Origin: Adineta ricciae
Taxonomy: Eukaryota > Rotifera > Eurotatoria > Adinetida > Adinetidae
Reading direction: 5' to 3'
Assembly (NCBI GenBank): GCA_905250025.1
Contig: CAJNOJ010000021.1
Location: 248,001 to 312,000 of the forward strand
Length of the DNA: 64,000 nt
A program made the position numbers and the translations under genes. The notes below the pieces were generated by a model. It was given only the letters and a program-made list of their open reading frames with translations. It searched no databases and was not told the DNA's origin. How positions within the stretch are numbered: the stretch's first letter is position 1; every line of letters begins with the position of its first letter. This document shows, piece after piece, positions 13,301-25,280 of this stretch.

Positions 13301-15632
13301 TCTGGACTTCCGGATGAGTACATTGTAGATAATGTATTGTTTGTGAAGAATCGAAACCAACCATTGGAACCCATGGATAATTCAATAACAATGAAATTGT
13401 TCCATACGTATAAACATTCACGATTTCGTAAGAAACTGAATTCATTCCAGACATACGGTCTCGAACAAACGATTTCTTTGACATCCATTGGTAGAATACT
13501 AATTAAAACTACTTGTTCCGTTGGTTTTGGGTTGTCATTTTCGTGTGATAGTGCTAAGGATGTAATTTTCGATATTAAACCCAGATATTGGAATTGTTCA
13601 AGAAATAAATCTTGATCCTTTTCAAATAAGTTTTTGATGATTAATAAAACAATGTTTGAAGTATCATTATCAGCTTCGTTGGTGTCCAATATAGTCGATA
13701 GTAGTTCGAAGACACTTGTTAAAATTTTCAAGTCTCGAATCTGTTCTAATGTTGCATAGTGAATCAATTTCGAAACTAAACGTAATGTACTGCGTTTAAT
13801 CGTTAAGATCATCGTATTTTGATATAATTGGCAAAAGATACTCAATAAACGTTCGAGATACATTGGCTGTATATCAAGATCACCTTTAGCTTTTTCGAAC
13901 GAAGTTGGCTGCTTCGTATCAGTCCATTCATGAGCTGATTGAAGAATATCGACAACTTCTTGATGATTCTCATCTTGTCGTTCACGTGCTTTATCTAACG
14001 GTGTACGACCATCCTCATCACGTAAATCAACATTGGCACCATATTTTAATAGAATACGAACGATAGATGCACGGCCGAAACAAGCAGCATAATGCAACGA
14101 AGATGAACGTTGACCACGATTAACATCAGCACCACGTCGACACAGATATTCAACCATTTCGCGTGTACCGAATGCCGACACCCAATTTAACATGGTTTGA
14201 CCAACATTATCGGTATAGTTAACATCGATGTTATTTTCTTCGATATAATTTGTGAAAACTTGAAGGTTGCGCGAACGAATGTATTCAATGATTTGCTGCT
14301 GAGATCGATCCGAGGGTGTTGTATTGCCTGTTGTTGCTGTTGTTGATGCAGGAGGATTCTGTGGTGTTTCATTGGGCGGAGGTGGAGGATTAGTTGTGCG
14401 CACTGAACTTCCAGGACGTGGTAGAGCTTGTCGCCCTAAACAATATTATTCACATTTGCGTAAAACTTCTTCACAAAAGCCTTACCTTCGAAAATCAGAA
14501 CGATTAATAAATCGAGAAATCGCATGATGTCCAATACACATCGCTCATCGCCTCCACAAAGCGCTGCTTCTAATGCATCGGGTAGATCCGATCGCAAAAG
14601 GTCATGTGTTACTTTCGCACTGCCGCGGCATAGAGTTGACAATAAACCAGTTACAACCGATAGATTCGTTGTAATACCACGTGCATTCGGTGCATTGTGT
14701 GTTTCAGTTAATGATTTGGAAACATAGTGTAACGATCGGAGCAGAACATCTTTCAAACCGTAGCGCATCAATGGTTCGGGATCAACATTCTTTCTGGAGA
14801 ATCGATCAGCCAATGTTGCGAAGCATCTCAGTGCATTATCAGCAACGAATGTGTCGTCGTGTAAAAGTAAATTTGATAATGATTCGATCGTTTGATCCAA
14901 TGTTGGCGAATTTTGTGGATCAATTTTACCGATTAATTTCACGACGACGTTCAATGCTGATTGTAGCGAATCTTTATGTACCACAGAATAGCAAGTATTG
15001 ATGAAATCCAATACACAACGTAGGCCATCTTGTTCATAAATGCTAGATGTTTCTCGTGAACACAGACGTTCGAAAACTTTGATGATTTGCTCGGCAAGAT
15101 CTTTGTTGGTTCGATCTTCAATATCAACAGCTTGTAGACATGTGCACATCGAACGAATAATGGTTGGATGTGAGGTGATTTTCTTCGCACAATCAACTGA
15201 CACATCAAGAAAGTATGTCAGTGCACGTGCTGTTACTTCGAGAACATGCGTGGGTGCCAATGGATCACTAAAGATATCACAGAGAGCTAAACAAAACGAA
15301 GAAAAATCAATTATTGTCATTTATTATCTTGGAATAGAAACAAAATGATTCATTACCAGGAAGAAATAATCGAGGTTGATACCTAAATGGAATATTCCAA
15401 TCAATATTTGATTATTTTCTTATCTTTAACTACGTACTGTTCAAAACATCGATCGATATTATCACTCATTAGGACTAGCATGCCTGAAAACAAAAAGGAA
15501 ACTTTCAAAATACTAACGAAACTCGAATTATTTTTATGTACATAGTTGTTCAAGTGCAATTATTTGAAGATCACGTTCGCCACTTCCATCTCCTTTAAGC
15601 CAATTCAAAAGTTCATCTGGATCAGCTTCCAT
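7307..15632 (-). CDS. HECTD1: HECT E3 ubiquitin ligase, HECTD1 orthologue
   Basis: Twenty-two exons close in frame to 2346 residues (human protein about 2610): 15632-15542, 15483-15438, 15382-15357, 15286-14486, 14435-12280, 12228-11625, 11572-11306, 11255-11011, 10962-10785, 10734-10666, 10445-10367, 10299-9975, 9922-9817, 9769-9677, 9631-9540, 9488-9358, 9303-9261, 9208-8127, 8071-7993, 7945-7852, 7798-7648, 7589-7307. The order matches HECTD1: an N-terminal armadillo-like helical region; ankyrin repeats at about residues 395-475 ('[17 protein letters not shown]'); a Sad1/UNC galactose-binding-like domain in exon 6; a low-complexity acidic middle; then the 'LKRQFS..LPAFD.RPGRTN' block and a C-terminal HECT domain with the '[10 protein letters not shown]' loop, whose Cys (about residue 2281) forms the ubiquitin thioester. 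HECTD1 transfers ubiquitin in the cytoplasm. The Mib/Herc2 domain found after Sad1/UNC in vertebrates is not seen. Most introns are 47-60 nt; one, 10665-10446, is about 220. Confidence 0.95.
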
Positions 15633-15886
15633 TATGTTTCTGTACTGTTATGTTTTTAATGCATAAAGATCTAAAAATCGAAAATGCGAGAAGCCCGAAA
15701 AAATATCTTTTTTATTTATTTTTCCTCTTGTATTCGAATCAAATTGTGAAATAAGATCAGCTGTTCTTCTTTTTGATACGTCATTTAGCTACATCATCGA
15801 CCTCTAGGATATCCTTATATTCATCCATATCTTAGTGACATCTATCGAACTTTTTCAAATATACTTGATTTACAATATATCGAAAA

Positions 15887-17618
15887 TCAATAGTCAGCAT
15901 TGTCAAACCAAATGTAAAAATCATCGTCAGTTGTCGCATGCACAAAATCACAATCATGGACAGTGGTGGGTGGTTTTGTAAGAAGATATTCGGCAGTTTT
16001 GTTTGATGCAGAGTCCCACGGAAAATAATGAATATGTAAACTGTGTAGTTTTCGCATACGACGGAGAATCGGTGCCACAGTACTTGGCTGTGCTACGATG
16101 CCTATGGATAAGTGTCGGCACGATCGGTTGAAAATGCGAACAACATGTACAAGATGACGAACCGACGCGATGCCAGGCACCATGTCACTGGAAAAATATC
16201 TCGTTATAGTCAGTGACCGAATTCGTTCAGACAACAAGTTACAAAGGAGTACATTGGTAAACTTATTTGTTAATATAACTAAAGTGTATATTGATAGTTT
16301 TAGTGATTGAAGCTTCGTGGCTATTTGAAGTAAGTTTTCGAAATCTTGTGATGACATATATAAATTGCGATGGAATGTGACATCACGTACATTCGTGAAT
16401 AGATGGTACCAACTTGTCGGAGGAGCGGTCTGAAGAACTAATTGAGTAATATTCGAAGATTCATATCCTTGAGTAGGAATCTCGCATTTTTCATTGAAAA
16501 GCAATGTTTTGACTTTTCTATACGAATTATATTCGCGTTCGTCAGCATCATCGCCAATCAAAGTCGATAGACTCCGCTCGAACGAAGTGCAATTGATGGG
16601 CATTTTTGTAAATGCAAAAGGTAAACTGTACAGAGTTCCTTTACAGCCGTATCTGTTGTCGAAATCACAGCGGACAAACCAATGTTTTTCGATAAGATAG
16701 AACGTTGTAGAAAACGATGCGATGATATTGTCGAACACATTTGATGAATAAGCATACGATTGAAAAGAGAAACAAAATTGAAATGTGTCTAATAACGGTA
16801 AAGACGATTTGATCAAATGTTCCCAGATTCCTCCATCTGGCAATAGTCCATAAGTCCCTTGCTTGTAGAGAGAGAGCTTGGTCAACTGTGACAAGTGTCC
16901 AAGTGATTCTCGTATAGCACTTTCATTATCGCTTTCCGTGTATTCTAGATAAAGTTCAGTCAATGTTGTCAATTCCATAGACTTAGTTTCATGCGAACAC
17001 ACACGTTTCATTGTATATTTCAATTTTTCGAGACGATCGAAATTCTACAAAACAAAGCTTATTTCACTAATAGCGAAACAAATGACTTACCGATAGCCAA
17101 CTCATGTCATTGCATCCAATAACTGTCAATCTCCGAAGTGACGGCAATCGAAACAATGGCATATTTCTACCACAAACTGTGCCGATAGTTAGAGAAACCA
17201 GTTGATCAAATGATGCCAATTGAGAGAACATCTCTCTATTGAGTTTTAGATCTATATTCACAAGAGAAAGTATTTGCAATTGAGATAAATACTGCAATTG
17301 TGAATAACGTTGACAGAAATACTGTATTTGACATGGAGTCAGTTCATCATTGGAAAGACGTAACGATCGCCAAGAATGAATATCATGATGTCGAGTGACA
17401 TAGTCAAATTTGCTTTTCTTAACTGATTGGAAATCAAAATCTTTCACATAGTTGAATAATAAACACTGAAAGCGATGATTCAATTGACAAAAGGCGTAAA
17501 CAGCATCCACGCTAGTTAAATACCCAAGTATATCGACCAGAAGTTCATTAGGTAGTTGTTCAAACGATGAAGACACTCGTTTGATACGTTTCGCCGGATT
17601 CATTGAGAAAAGTACCAC
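15887..17618 (-). CDS. F-box protein with LRR-like C-terminus, copy 1
   Basis: Two exons (17618-17091, 17044-15887; 46-nt intron) give 561 residues. An F-box lies at about residues 20-60 ('LPNELLVDILGYL'), followed by irregular leucine-rich segments with repeated 'LTxLxL' spacing through most of the protein. F-box proteins bind Skp1 in SCF ubiquitin ligases, and the C-terminal repeats choose the substrate; the target cannot be told from sequence. A second in-frame Met six codons downstream (MNPAKR) could be the start. The next gene upstream (17891-19652) is a paralogue with the same exon structure: F-box in exon 1 and the intron after a conserved 'W' position. Divergence between the two is high, so the duplication is old. 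Confidence 0.85.
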
Positions 17619-17890
17619 GTTTGTTTTCGATCGGAAGAAGGAACAACGTGTAGTGCAACATGTGCTTTTATACTCCTACTATTGTAATTCTGTTTTTCTA
17701 TTTAGCAAATATTATTCATTATTGTGGACAGAACGGAAGGAAAAAGACACTAGGTAGGAAAAAAACCCCATAAATTTGAATTTCTTTCGATATAAGACAA
17801 TTTTGTATACTTATTCAACTCATTCATTTGATCAAAATAGAAAAATTTCGTTTCATACGAAAAGAAGTGTTTACGAGTGTTTTGCTAATG

Positions 17891-19652
17891 TTACAAATAT
17901 CGTCGAGTAAACCAAAATGAGTATTCGTGTCCATTGGACACAAGACAGTAATCCAAGTTGTGAAAATCTGAATTCTGATCTGTTAACCATTGTTTTGAAA
18001 TATGCATATTATGGCCATGTTCTTGTACATAAACTTTCAAACTTCGAAGCTGATTCATACATCGTAAAATAAGTCCCACGACAATGTTTCTGGAGTAAAC
18101 TGCAATACTCAGATGTTCACAATGCCGACTAAAAACTCGAATGATGTTCAAGAGCTCATCAACTTTGATATAATTCTTATGATTCACAGTCAAACAATCA
18201 GACGAAGTCAGTTTTAACGAACGAATTTTACGGGATAGTATATCACAGATGAGATTATCTTTCCATCGGTTTGTTATGCTACATAATACTTGATAGGGTG
18301 TCACCAATGACTTCAGGTGAGGACAGCTTTTCAGTATAAGAAGAAAGTCCTCATAAGAAAGATTTACTTGATGTCCGAAAGTCAATTGGGTCAATCGCCG
18401 AATTTTGAGTATCCAATCAACAAATACATACCGATGTGTTAGATGTAGATTGACAATATTCCTTAGTAATAATCTTTCATTCATTGTTTCACATTTTGCA
18501 TCGACAACTAGTGTTTTAACGGACTTATACGACTGTATTTTTGAGGTATCGTTGGTATTCGATAAGCTATTCTGGAAAGAATGTGTTATGACTTCGAAAT
18601 GTTCAAAAACATATGGTAGTGAATAGAGCATGGCTACGCTGAACTGTTGATAATGTGTATCGCATTGAACAAACCAGGATTTTTCTTGGCGATAGAATGG
18701 CGTAGAAAATGTTGAAATTATCCAATTAATGTCACTCGCAGAAGTGAAATCTCGCCAGAATTTGAAGCAAAAATTGAATTCTTTCAGGCATGGCAACGAG
18801 GATTTGATCAGTTCTTCCCAGATTCGTCCGTCAGGTACTGCATTTTCCCACGCCTCGTCATAGATAGTCAGATTTGTCAATTTAGATAACGGTTTTAACG
18901 CTGTGCGAACAATGTCGGTATCACCTTGTTGATTAGCAAATATTTTCAAGTTTCTCAAGGTCGTTGGATACACCAAGCAATGCTCATGATTGCAATTATG
19001 TTCAAAAGTGTGTTGAAGGCCGTCAAGTGGAATTTTCTAGACCAAAAAAGTCGCTTTATTGATGCAATATTCTCAAGGTGGTATTTATCAGCAGTGATTT
19101 ACTCACACAACTATTAGAAAAATCGAAGACTCTTACCTGAAACCAGGTTGTGTGCATACACGAATTAATAATCAGATATTTTAAAGAAACTAAATTAATA
19201 CAGGAAAGATTCTTTCCACATATCGAGCCAATTGTTAATGAAACCAGATGTTGAAACGATGTTATTTGTGATAGTAACGAGGTTGTAACATTGCACTGAG
19301 TATTGACAACAGTCAATGCTTCTAGGTGTGAAAGATTGTTTGCAAAGGAAAGTATTTGACAGAAGTACGTGACTTGTCCCGGTGTGTCGTCATCGTCGGA
19401 GAGACGCAATGACTTCCATCGACGAATATTGTGATGTTGAATAATATAATCGAGCTTTGTTTTGCTGATTGATTTGAAATTAAAGGTACGACAATACTCA
19501 AGCGTTAAATTTCGAAAGCGACTGTTCAGTCGTGCAAAAGCCCATACAGTTTCTACGCAGGTGAGATAACCGAAAATTTCGACGAAAAGTTCATTCGGCA
19601 GTGTCTCAAATTCCGTTAAAGCATGTTTGAAGCGTTTGACGAACAACATCAA
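17891..19652 (-). CDS. F-box protein with LRR-like C-terminus, copy 2
   Basis: Two exons (19652-19137, 19036-17891; 100-nt intron) give 553 residues. It has the same plan as the gene at 15887-17618: F-box at about residues 14-55 ('LPNELFVEIFGYLTCV'), then leucine-rich irregular repeats, ending in an aromatic 'YSFWF' tail that corresponds to 'FYIWF' in copy 1. The shared intron position and matching motif order show tandem duplication. Expected role, from the family, is a substrate receptor of an SCF ubiquitin ligase. No transmembrane segment or signal peptide is seen. Confidence 0.85.
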
Positions 19653-20043
19653 TGCTTAGAAACTACTCTGAGGAAAAAACTGCCTTTAAACGTCTCCTGC
19701 TGTGTACTTGTATTTTTTTTCTTTTCTCTTCGCCGAAGAGTACAGCATATTATTCCGCGAAAAGCGAAAAGATCGTCATTAAATAAATGGAGAATCGATA
19801 AAAAGACAGGTTTACTTCGTAATGTTTCAAGTTTTTACACTCGGCGTCCGAGAAAATAGATCGTTATTATAATTAATCATATAAAACTGAGTAAATAAGA
19901 AATAAGATCGTCGTGTTATGGTATCGACGAACATTGATTTTTTAGAGAGTATTTCTAATATGATTCATCTTTATTTACTAGTCATTTGATTAGTACGTCA
20001 GAAATATTATTAAAAGGTTTTTGTACAAAAAATATGGTTCTAA
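19653..20043. other. intergenic, no gene seen
   Basis: Lies between the start of F-box copy 2 and the 3' end of MAM gene A. It should hold the F-box promoter and the MAM 3' UTR. The plus-strand frame at 19623-19859 is antisense to the F-box start and lacks support. Confidence 0.4.
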
Positions 20044-22460
20044 TCAGTTAACGAAAGAGGTACTTCGTTCGCGGATATTTTGTAATCGAACGAAGCTTTC
20101 GCTTGGATCAGCTTTTGTATATATAGGAACAATGCCATCCTTATCATTTGATCTCGATATGAGACGAACACGTATTTTTTCACGGTTGAAGTACAGAGCA
20201 ACAAGCAAAACTATGACACACACACCAATGAGGGAACCTACAATACCACCAATGACGCGTGAACCGTTTGAAGGTGGTTTATTAGTTGTTGTTGTTTTTC
20301 TCTCCTCCATATCGGTCGAGGATATCTCTACAAAGGTGGTTGTCGTCGTGATCGTCGATGTAGATGAGGGTGTTGTTGTTGTCGTAGGAGAAAAAGTGGA
20401 AGTAGTAGTTGTACTAGTAGTAGTTGTTGTAGAAACTTCTGGTACAGGCTCTTTAGTTGTTGTAAGTTCGGTTGTCGATATAGGAAAGGTGGTTGTACTT
20501 GACCCAACAGATTCGGTAGTGACTTCTGCAATTGTACTTCTATCAGTTGTTGATTGTGGCTCACTTGTACTGATTTTAATGCTACTACTGATAACGGGTA
20601 ATGAACTAGTTGTACTTGCTGTAGTAGTAGTAGTAGTAGACGTCGTGGTGCTGCTCATAGCGGTGGTAGTAGTAGACGTCGTGGTGCTGCTCATAGCGGT
20701 GGTAGTAGTAGACGTCGTGGTGCTGCTCACAGTGGTCGTAGTGGTAGACGTCGTTGATGGGGTTGTTGGTTCGGGAGGACACTCTATCACCGGATATTCA
20801 CCTGAACCTACAAAAATACCTTCGCTCTTTCCAGATATTATAGATGTTAGAACTATACATACACTTAGCTCCTGATAGTACTATATGATCTAATGACACT
20901 AGACCGTTTCCATTCACTTTTCCTTTTCGTGCTTCAAATACGATCTATCATTACGTCATGTCATCTATCTTTATTCGAATAATAAAACTGATATTTACTT
21001 TGTATCTTCCGCCCTTTTCCACTGAAATTGGTGATTCTGCTGCCACCCATCGATTTGGCACACTCAATCCATTCATATGCCATACACACGTCTGCTCACC
21101 ATTCCAATAGTCTTCCACATATACATTGAGCCAGTCATTATCACTACCCGCAACGTTGTACTGAAACTGAAGACAGCCTTCATCTGACAGTGCATCGAGT
21201 ACTGGAGATTCGAACTGAGATCGTTCATCCATTTCGCCGAATTGACTGGTTTGTATTTGCACGAAACCACCTGTACAATACAAAAGAGAAAGTCTAGAAT
21301 CATTGTCGCTACTGATTATATTATACCGTATCGACAAGTGAACCATTTGTTGTCGTTTCCTTTACATTGAAGATTCTTTTTGTTTAGCGTGCAGTAGTAG
21401 TACTGAACAGACTTTTCTTCGAATGGAATTTTGCAGAACTTTCCATCATCACTTGATCTTGCTTTTGTGAGAAAACAATATTTTAGGGAATACATCTTCT
21501 TCTCTCGTTTTATAATAAGTACATACTGATACTACTATAGTCACTAGACGGTCCAATGGTAATGTTACTTGCTCTTTCATGAATGACTTGCCAACCGTAT
21601 TTCGTGTCACTTTTCCATCCGCACAACTCTTTGTCAACATCAAAATCACAGCTAGCATTGAATCGAGTACGTGGTGTAGTTGTTGAAGTCGGTTTTGTGT
21701 GTCTGGTGCTCGATGTAGCTAAAATATCGAAGATAAGGAAGAGAAATAGATTTCAACATTATTTCTTACACGGCTCGCCTTGTAGAATAATATCATCAAT
21801 GGCAATATCAGAAGATCGACCAAGACCTGTTCGATTAGCAACAAATCCCAGCTATCCAAAGTAGATTTTGTGTTATCATTCAGAATAACCTACAAATGAA
21901 GTTTACTTTGACATGCTCAGCTGGAGTTAAAGAAACAGTTGCTTGATACCAAGCAGGCACTCCTTGTCGTCCACTTTTGCTCCAAACAGATTCATCATTT
22001 ACAAACAATGTCAGCGTACCAATTTGACTGCCATGCATAAAATACCAGAATGAAAATGAAGCCACACGTCTAATCTCAGTATCAGTGCTCATTAAGCCAA
22101 ATGCACTCGAATCAGGTAAACGTGCTCCCATAAAACGAGCGTAGCTACCACCTTCACGAGAGGAACATATGAGATAGAATACATACGTAGCAAAAGAATA
22201 GCTTACTTCCAGTAGTATGATCCATCGTAGGACCAGAACTGGCTGTGTCTGGTGTGCTACCAGATGGATAAATTCTCCATGTTGAATCTAACGTCCACGC
22301 ACATTCATCGATTTCGAAGTCACATGTTACAGTAGGACATACGATCACATGATGAGATCCTACAGCAAGAGTTGTAAATTGCAAACATTATCAAGTGAGT
22401 TTCAAAGGGAAACCTACTGAAAGCGTAGTAAAGTAGAATAAATCTTAATAAGAAACTCAT
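20044..22460 (-). CDS. MAM-domain single-pass membrane protein A
   Basis: Multi-exon minus-strand gene. The ATG at 22460 begins a short hydrophobic signal peptide (MSFLLRFILLYYAF) split by a phase-1 intron. Next comes a MAM domain (starting CDFEIDECAW, then FWYFMHG and a 'SDIAIDDIIL' end), a Thr/Pro linker, and a second MAM-like module beginning 'CDFDVDKELCGW'. A Cys-rich insert follows (CKIPFEEKSVQYYYC), then the 'EGCLQFQYNVAGSDNDWLNV' core and its 'SLDHIVL' end. A long Thr/Ser-rich, mucin-like stalk leads to one membrane helix (VIGGIVGSLIGVCVIVLLVALYF) and a short basic cytoplasmic tail. MAM domains are extracellular adhesion modules, so a heavily O-glycosylated cell-surface protein is expected. 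The partner gene at 22861-24937 is a tandem duplicate. The stalk contains a 36-bp minisatellite. Confidence 0.85.
20638..20745 (-). repeat. 36-bp minisatellite in the mucin stalk
   Basis: Three consecutive 36-bp units (starting 20638, 20674, 20710) and part of a fourth at 20746, each coding a 12-residue Thr/Ser block with one Ala-Met in the first two units. In-frame unit length means copy-number change would alter stalk length without frameshift. Confidence 0.85.
20922..21280 (-). repeat. 359-bp tract identical to 23416-23774
   Basis: Base-for-base identical to 23416-23774 at a constant offset of 2494. It covers the start of one exon, a whole intron and the next exon of the second MAM module, while flanking exons and introns have diverged. 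Confidence 0.9.
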
Positions 22461-22860
22461 GTTATTCTGTTAACTATTGGTAAAAAACAACAATGATGAC
22501 GTTAATGTAAGTTAGTGTCTTATCATCACTCATATGATTATCTATCACGATGTTGACAGTTAAGCAAAATGTATCATCATCATTCACATTATCAGATACT
22601 AGAAAAGATGAGTTCGGGAATGAAAAAAATTTACCTGTGTGACACCGTTAGAATAAACGAAAATAAACTGAGAAATATATTGTCCGAACGAGTACGAACG
22701 AAAGAAAGTGAGATTACGTGTTATCACGATTTCAATTATTATTGATAATTATTGAATGATTCTCCTATCATTGCGGATTAGGTCATGTATTTGATACTCA
22801 ATTGACAGTTAAGATTAAAAAGTAGCAGTTGTTCTAAATAAAAATATCACTCCTATTGTG
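22461..22860. other. intergenic between the two MAM genes
   Basis: AT-rich, no coding content seen. It should hold the promoter of MAM gene A and the 3' UTR of MAM gene B. Confidence 0.5.
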
Positions 22861-24937
22861 CTATATCAGGCGTGCTCGATCTGGTGTCTGCATGTTGATT
22901 TCTACAGTCCCATCTGGTGTTGATTTATAGGATGTAGACATTGCAATACGATTCGAACGTCCATGACCCAAACGCGCTAGAATAGGTTTACGCCAAATAA
23001 CTAGGGCAATAGCAATCGAAAGAACAACGACGCCTCCCACAACACCGACTACAATCGGTACAACGGGCGGATCTTTCGCCGGAGATCCAAGTTTTGTTGA
23101 GTTTCTTTCGCCATCATTAAACGTTGATGTCACTACAACCATAGTTTCCCTTGTCGTGCTTGTCGTTGTTGTAACCAATATTTCAGTTGCTTGGCTTGTA
23201 ATTGCACTACTATCAATAGCCATCGTAGTAGTTTTCGGAGCCACTGTAGTTACTAATATTGGATCTGAAGGACATTTAAGCACTGAATAATTACGTTCAC
23301 CTATATAGAATTATATTCTAGTCTACTTATATTCATCGAGTTAAACTATACTTTACATGGTTTAGATGATATTACAATATGATCTAACGAAACCAAACCC
23401 ATTCCATCCACTGCACCTTTTCGTGCTTCAAATACGATCTATCATTACGTCATGTCATCTATCTTTATTCGAATAATAAAACTGATATTTACTTTGTATC
23501 TTCCGCCCTTTTCCACTGAAATTGGTGATTCTGCTGCCACCCATCGATTTGGCACACTCAATCCATTCATATGCCATACACACGTCTGCTCACCATTCCA
23601 ATAGTCTTCCACATATACATTGAGCCAGTCATTATCACTACCCGCAACGTTGTACTGAAACTGAAGACAGCCTTCATCTGACAGTGCATCGAGTACTGGA
23701 GATTCGAACTGAGATCGTTCATCCATTTCGCCGAATTGACTGGTTTGTATTTGCACGAAACCACCTGTACAATATACAAAATGCAGATGAAACAATTACT
23801 ATGGCTTTACACATAATACCATCTCGACAGTTCATCCATTTGTTATCATTTCCTTTACATTGTAGTTTATTTTTGTTTGATGTACAGTAGTAATATTGAA
23901 CAGATTTCTCCTCGAAAGGTATCTTGCATAGTTTACCATCGTCACTGAGTCTCACTACAACGAGCCATACATTCTAAAAATGAATAACTAGAACACTAAG
24001 CAGTGGATACTCACTGATACTGCTATAATCACTGGACGGTCCTATGGTAACATTCTCTCCTTGTTCATAAATGACTTGCCAACCGTATTTCGTGTCGCTT
24101 TTCCATCCGCATAATTCTCGATTAACGTCAAAGTCACAGCTAGCATTGAAGCGGATACGTGGCGTCGTTGTCGAAAGTGGCTTAGGTGTTCTCGTATTGA
24201 TTGGCACTGAAATATTGAAGATGATGCTCGGAAGCAAAAGATCAATGAAAATAACCAGGTTCTCCTTGTAGAACAATATCATCGATGGCAATATCGGACG
24301 ACCGACCGAGGTCTGTTCGATTGGCAACAAAGGCAATCTATAGAAAGACGCTGAGTTTAGCTAATTAAAGGATGTAACAACGGAATACATGCTTGAAGAT
24401 CTTCCTCGGCAGGTAGTGTCACATTTGCTTGATACCATGCTGGAACTCCTTGTCGACCACTTTTTTCCCATTTTGTTTGATTATTGACAACGAATGCTAA
24501 GGTTCCAATTCGAGTTCCGTGCATAAAGTACCAAAATGTGAAACTAGTTGCAGTTTCGAGATACACACTTGTATTCATCAATCCAAAATTTTCGCCCTCA
24601 AGCAAAAGATTGGCCATAAAACGAACATAATTACCAGCTTCAATAGATTCCTACTAGAAACAGTGGACAACTGAAAAAGACTTACTTCCAGTGGTATGAT
24701 CCATCGTAGGGCCGGAATTAGCTGTCTCTGGCGCACTGCCTGATGGAAAAATTGTCCACGGTATTTCTAAACTCCATCCACATTCGTCGATTTCAAAATC
24801 ACACGTTACTGTTTCAGTTTTTACACCAGAAAAATGTTCTACTGTTTGTAAAATATTCATCATTATAATTTGATATGTACTACATGACACTCACTTGAAA
24901 GTAGATATATGAAGATACTAATACCTTTAGCATTCAT
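22861..24937 (-). CDS. MAM-domain single-pass membrane protein B
   Basis: Tandem paralogue of the gene at 20044-22460, with the same exon plan. The ATG at 24937 starts a short hydrophobic signal (MNAKGISIFIYLLS) with a phase-1 intron at the same place. A first MAM domain follows (CDFEIDECGW ... FWYFMHG ... GRSSDIAIDDIVLQG), then a second module starting 'CDFDVNRELCGW', the Cys-rich insert (SDDGKLCKIPFEEKS), and the 'EGCLQFQYNVAGSDNDW' exon, which is identical in DNA to gene A. The stalk is much shorter and less Thr-rich than in A. One membrane helix (VVPIVVGVVGGVVVLSIAIALVIW) and a basic tail end the protein. Likely an extracellular adhesion or recognition protein; ligand unknown. For the acceptor near 23955, the choice that matches gene A yields 'MRLSDDG'. 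Confidence 0.85.
23416..23774 (-). repeat. 359-bp tract identical to 20922-21280
   Basis: Second copy of the identical tract shared by the two MAM genes. It begins just inside an exon and ends within the intron upstream of the next exon, which is typical of a gene-conversion patch rather than a domain boundary. Confidence 0.9.
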
Positions 24938-25280
24938 CTTACCTTTTAAATGATGAGAACTAAACTCGATGTGATATCATTCGTTCTTATCTTTCTTTTT
25001 ATACCGAAAACATCGAAACTATAGTCAAAGGAGTTTTCAAGTAACACCACCATTGACGGACAGATCAATGGTTGTTTTGCTATTAGTTGAGAAAAAAGAA
25101 AACAAAACTGTGTTAATTAACGAACAGAAAACAACGTGTTTTTTTATATATTTATAAAAACAATCAACAACAAAAAAAAGATCTTTTGCATTTTTTTCTC
25201 TTTTTTCTTAACAAAAAAACCGGTGTTAAAACAGTGAACTGTTCGTGAGTAGATAACAAATACTGAATAGAAGACTTTGT
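24938..25280. other. intergenic, no gene seen
   Basis: Between MAM gene B and the eEF2 stop codon. It holds T-rich and A-rich runs (about 25139-25230) that probably belong to the eEF2 3' UTR. Confidence 0.4.

Noticed and set aside
20021-20875. Long plus-strand frame, Val-rich
   Set aside because: It is the antisense mirror of the Thr/Ser stalk of MAM gene A; repeated ACN codons read as Val on the other strand.
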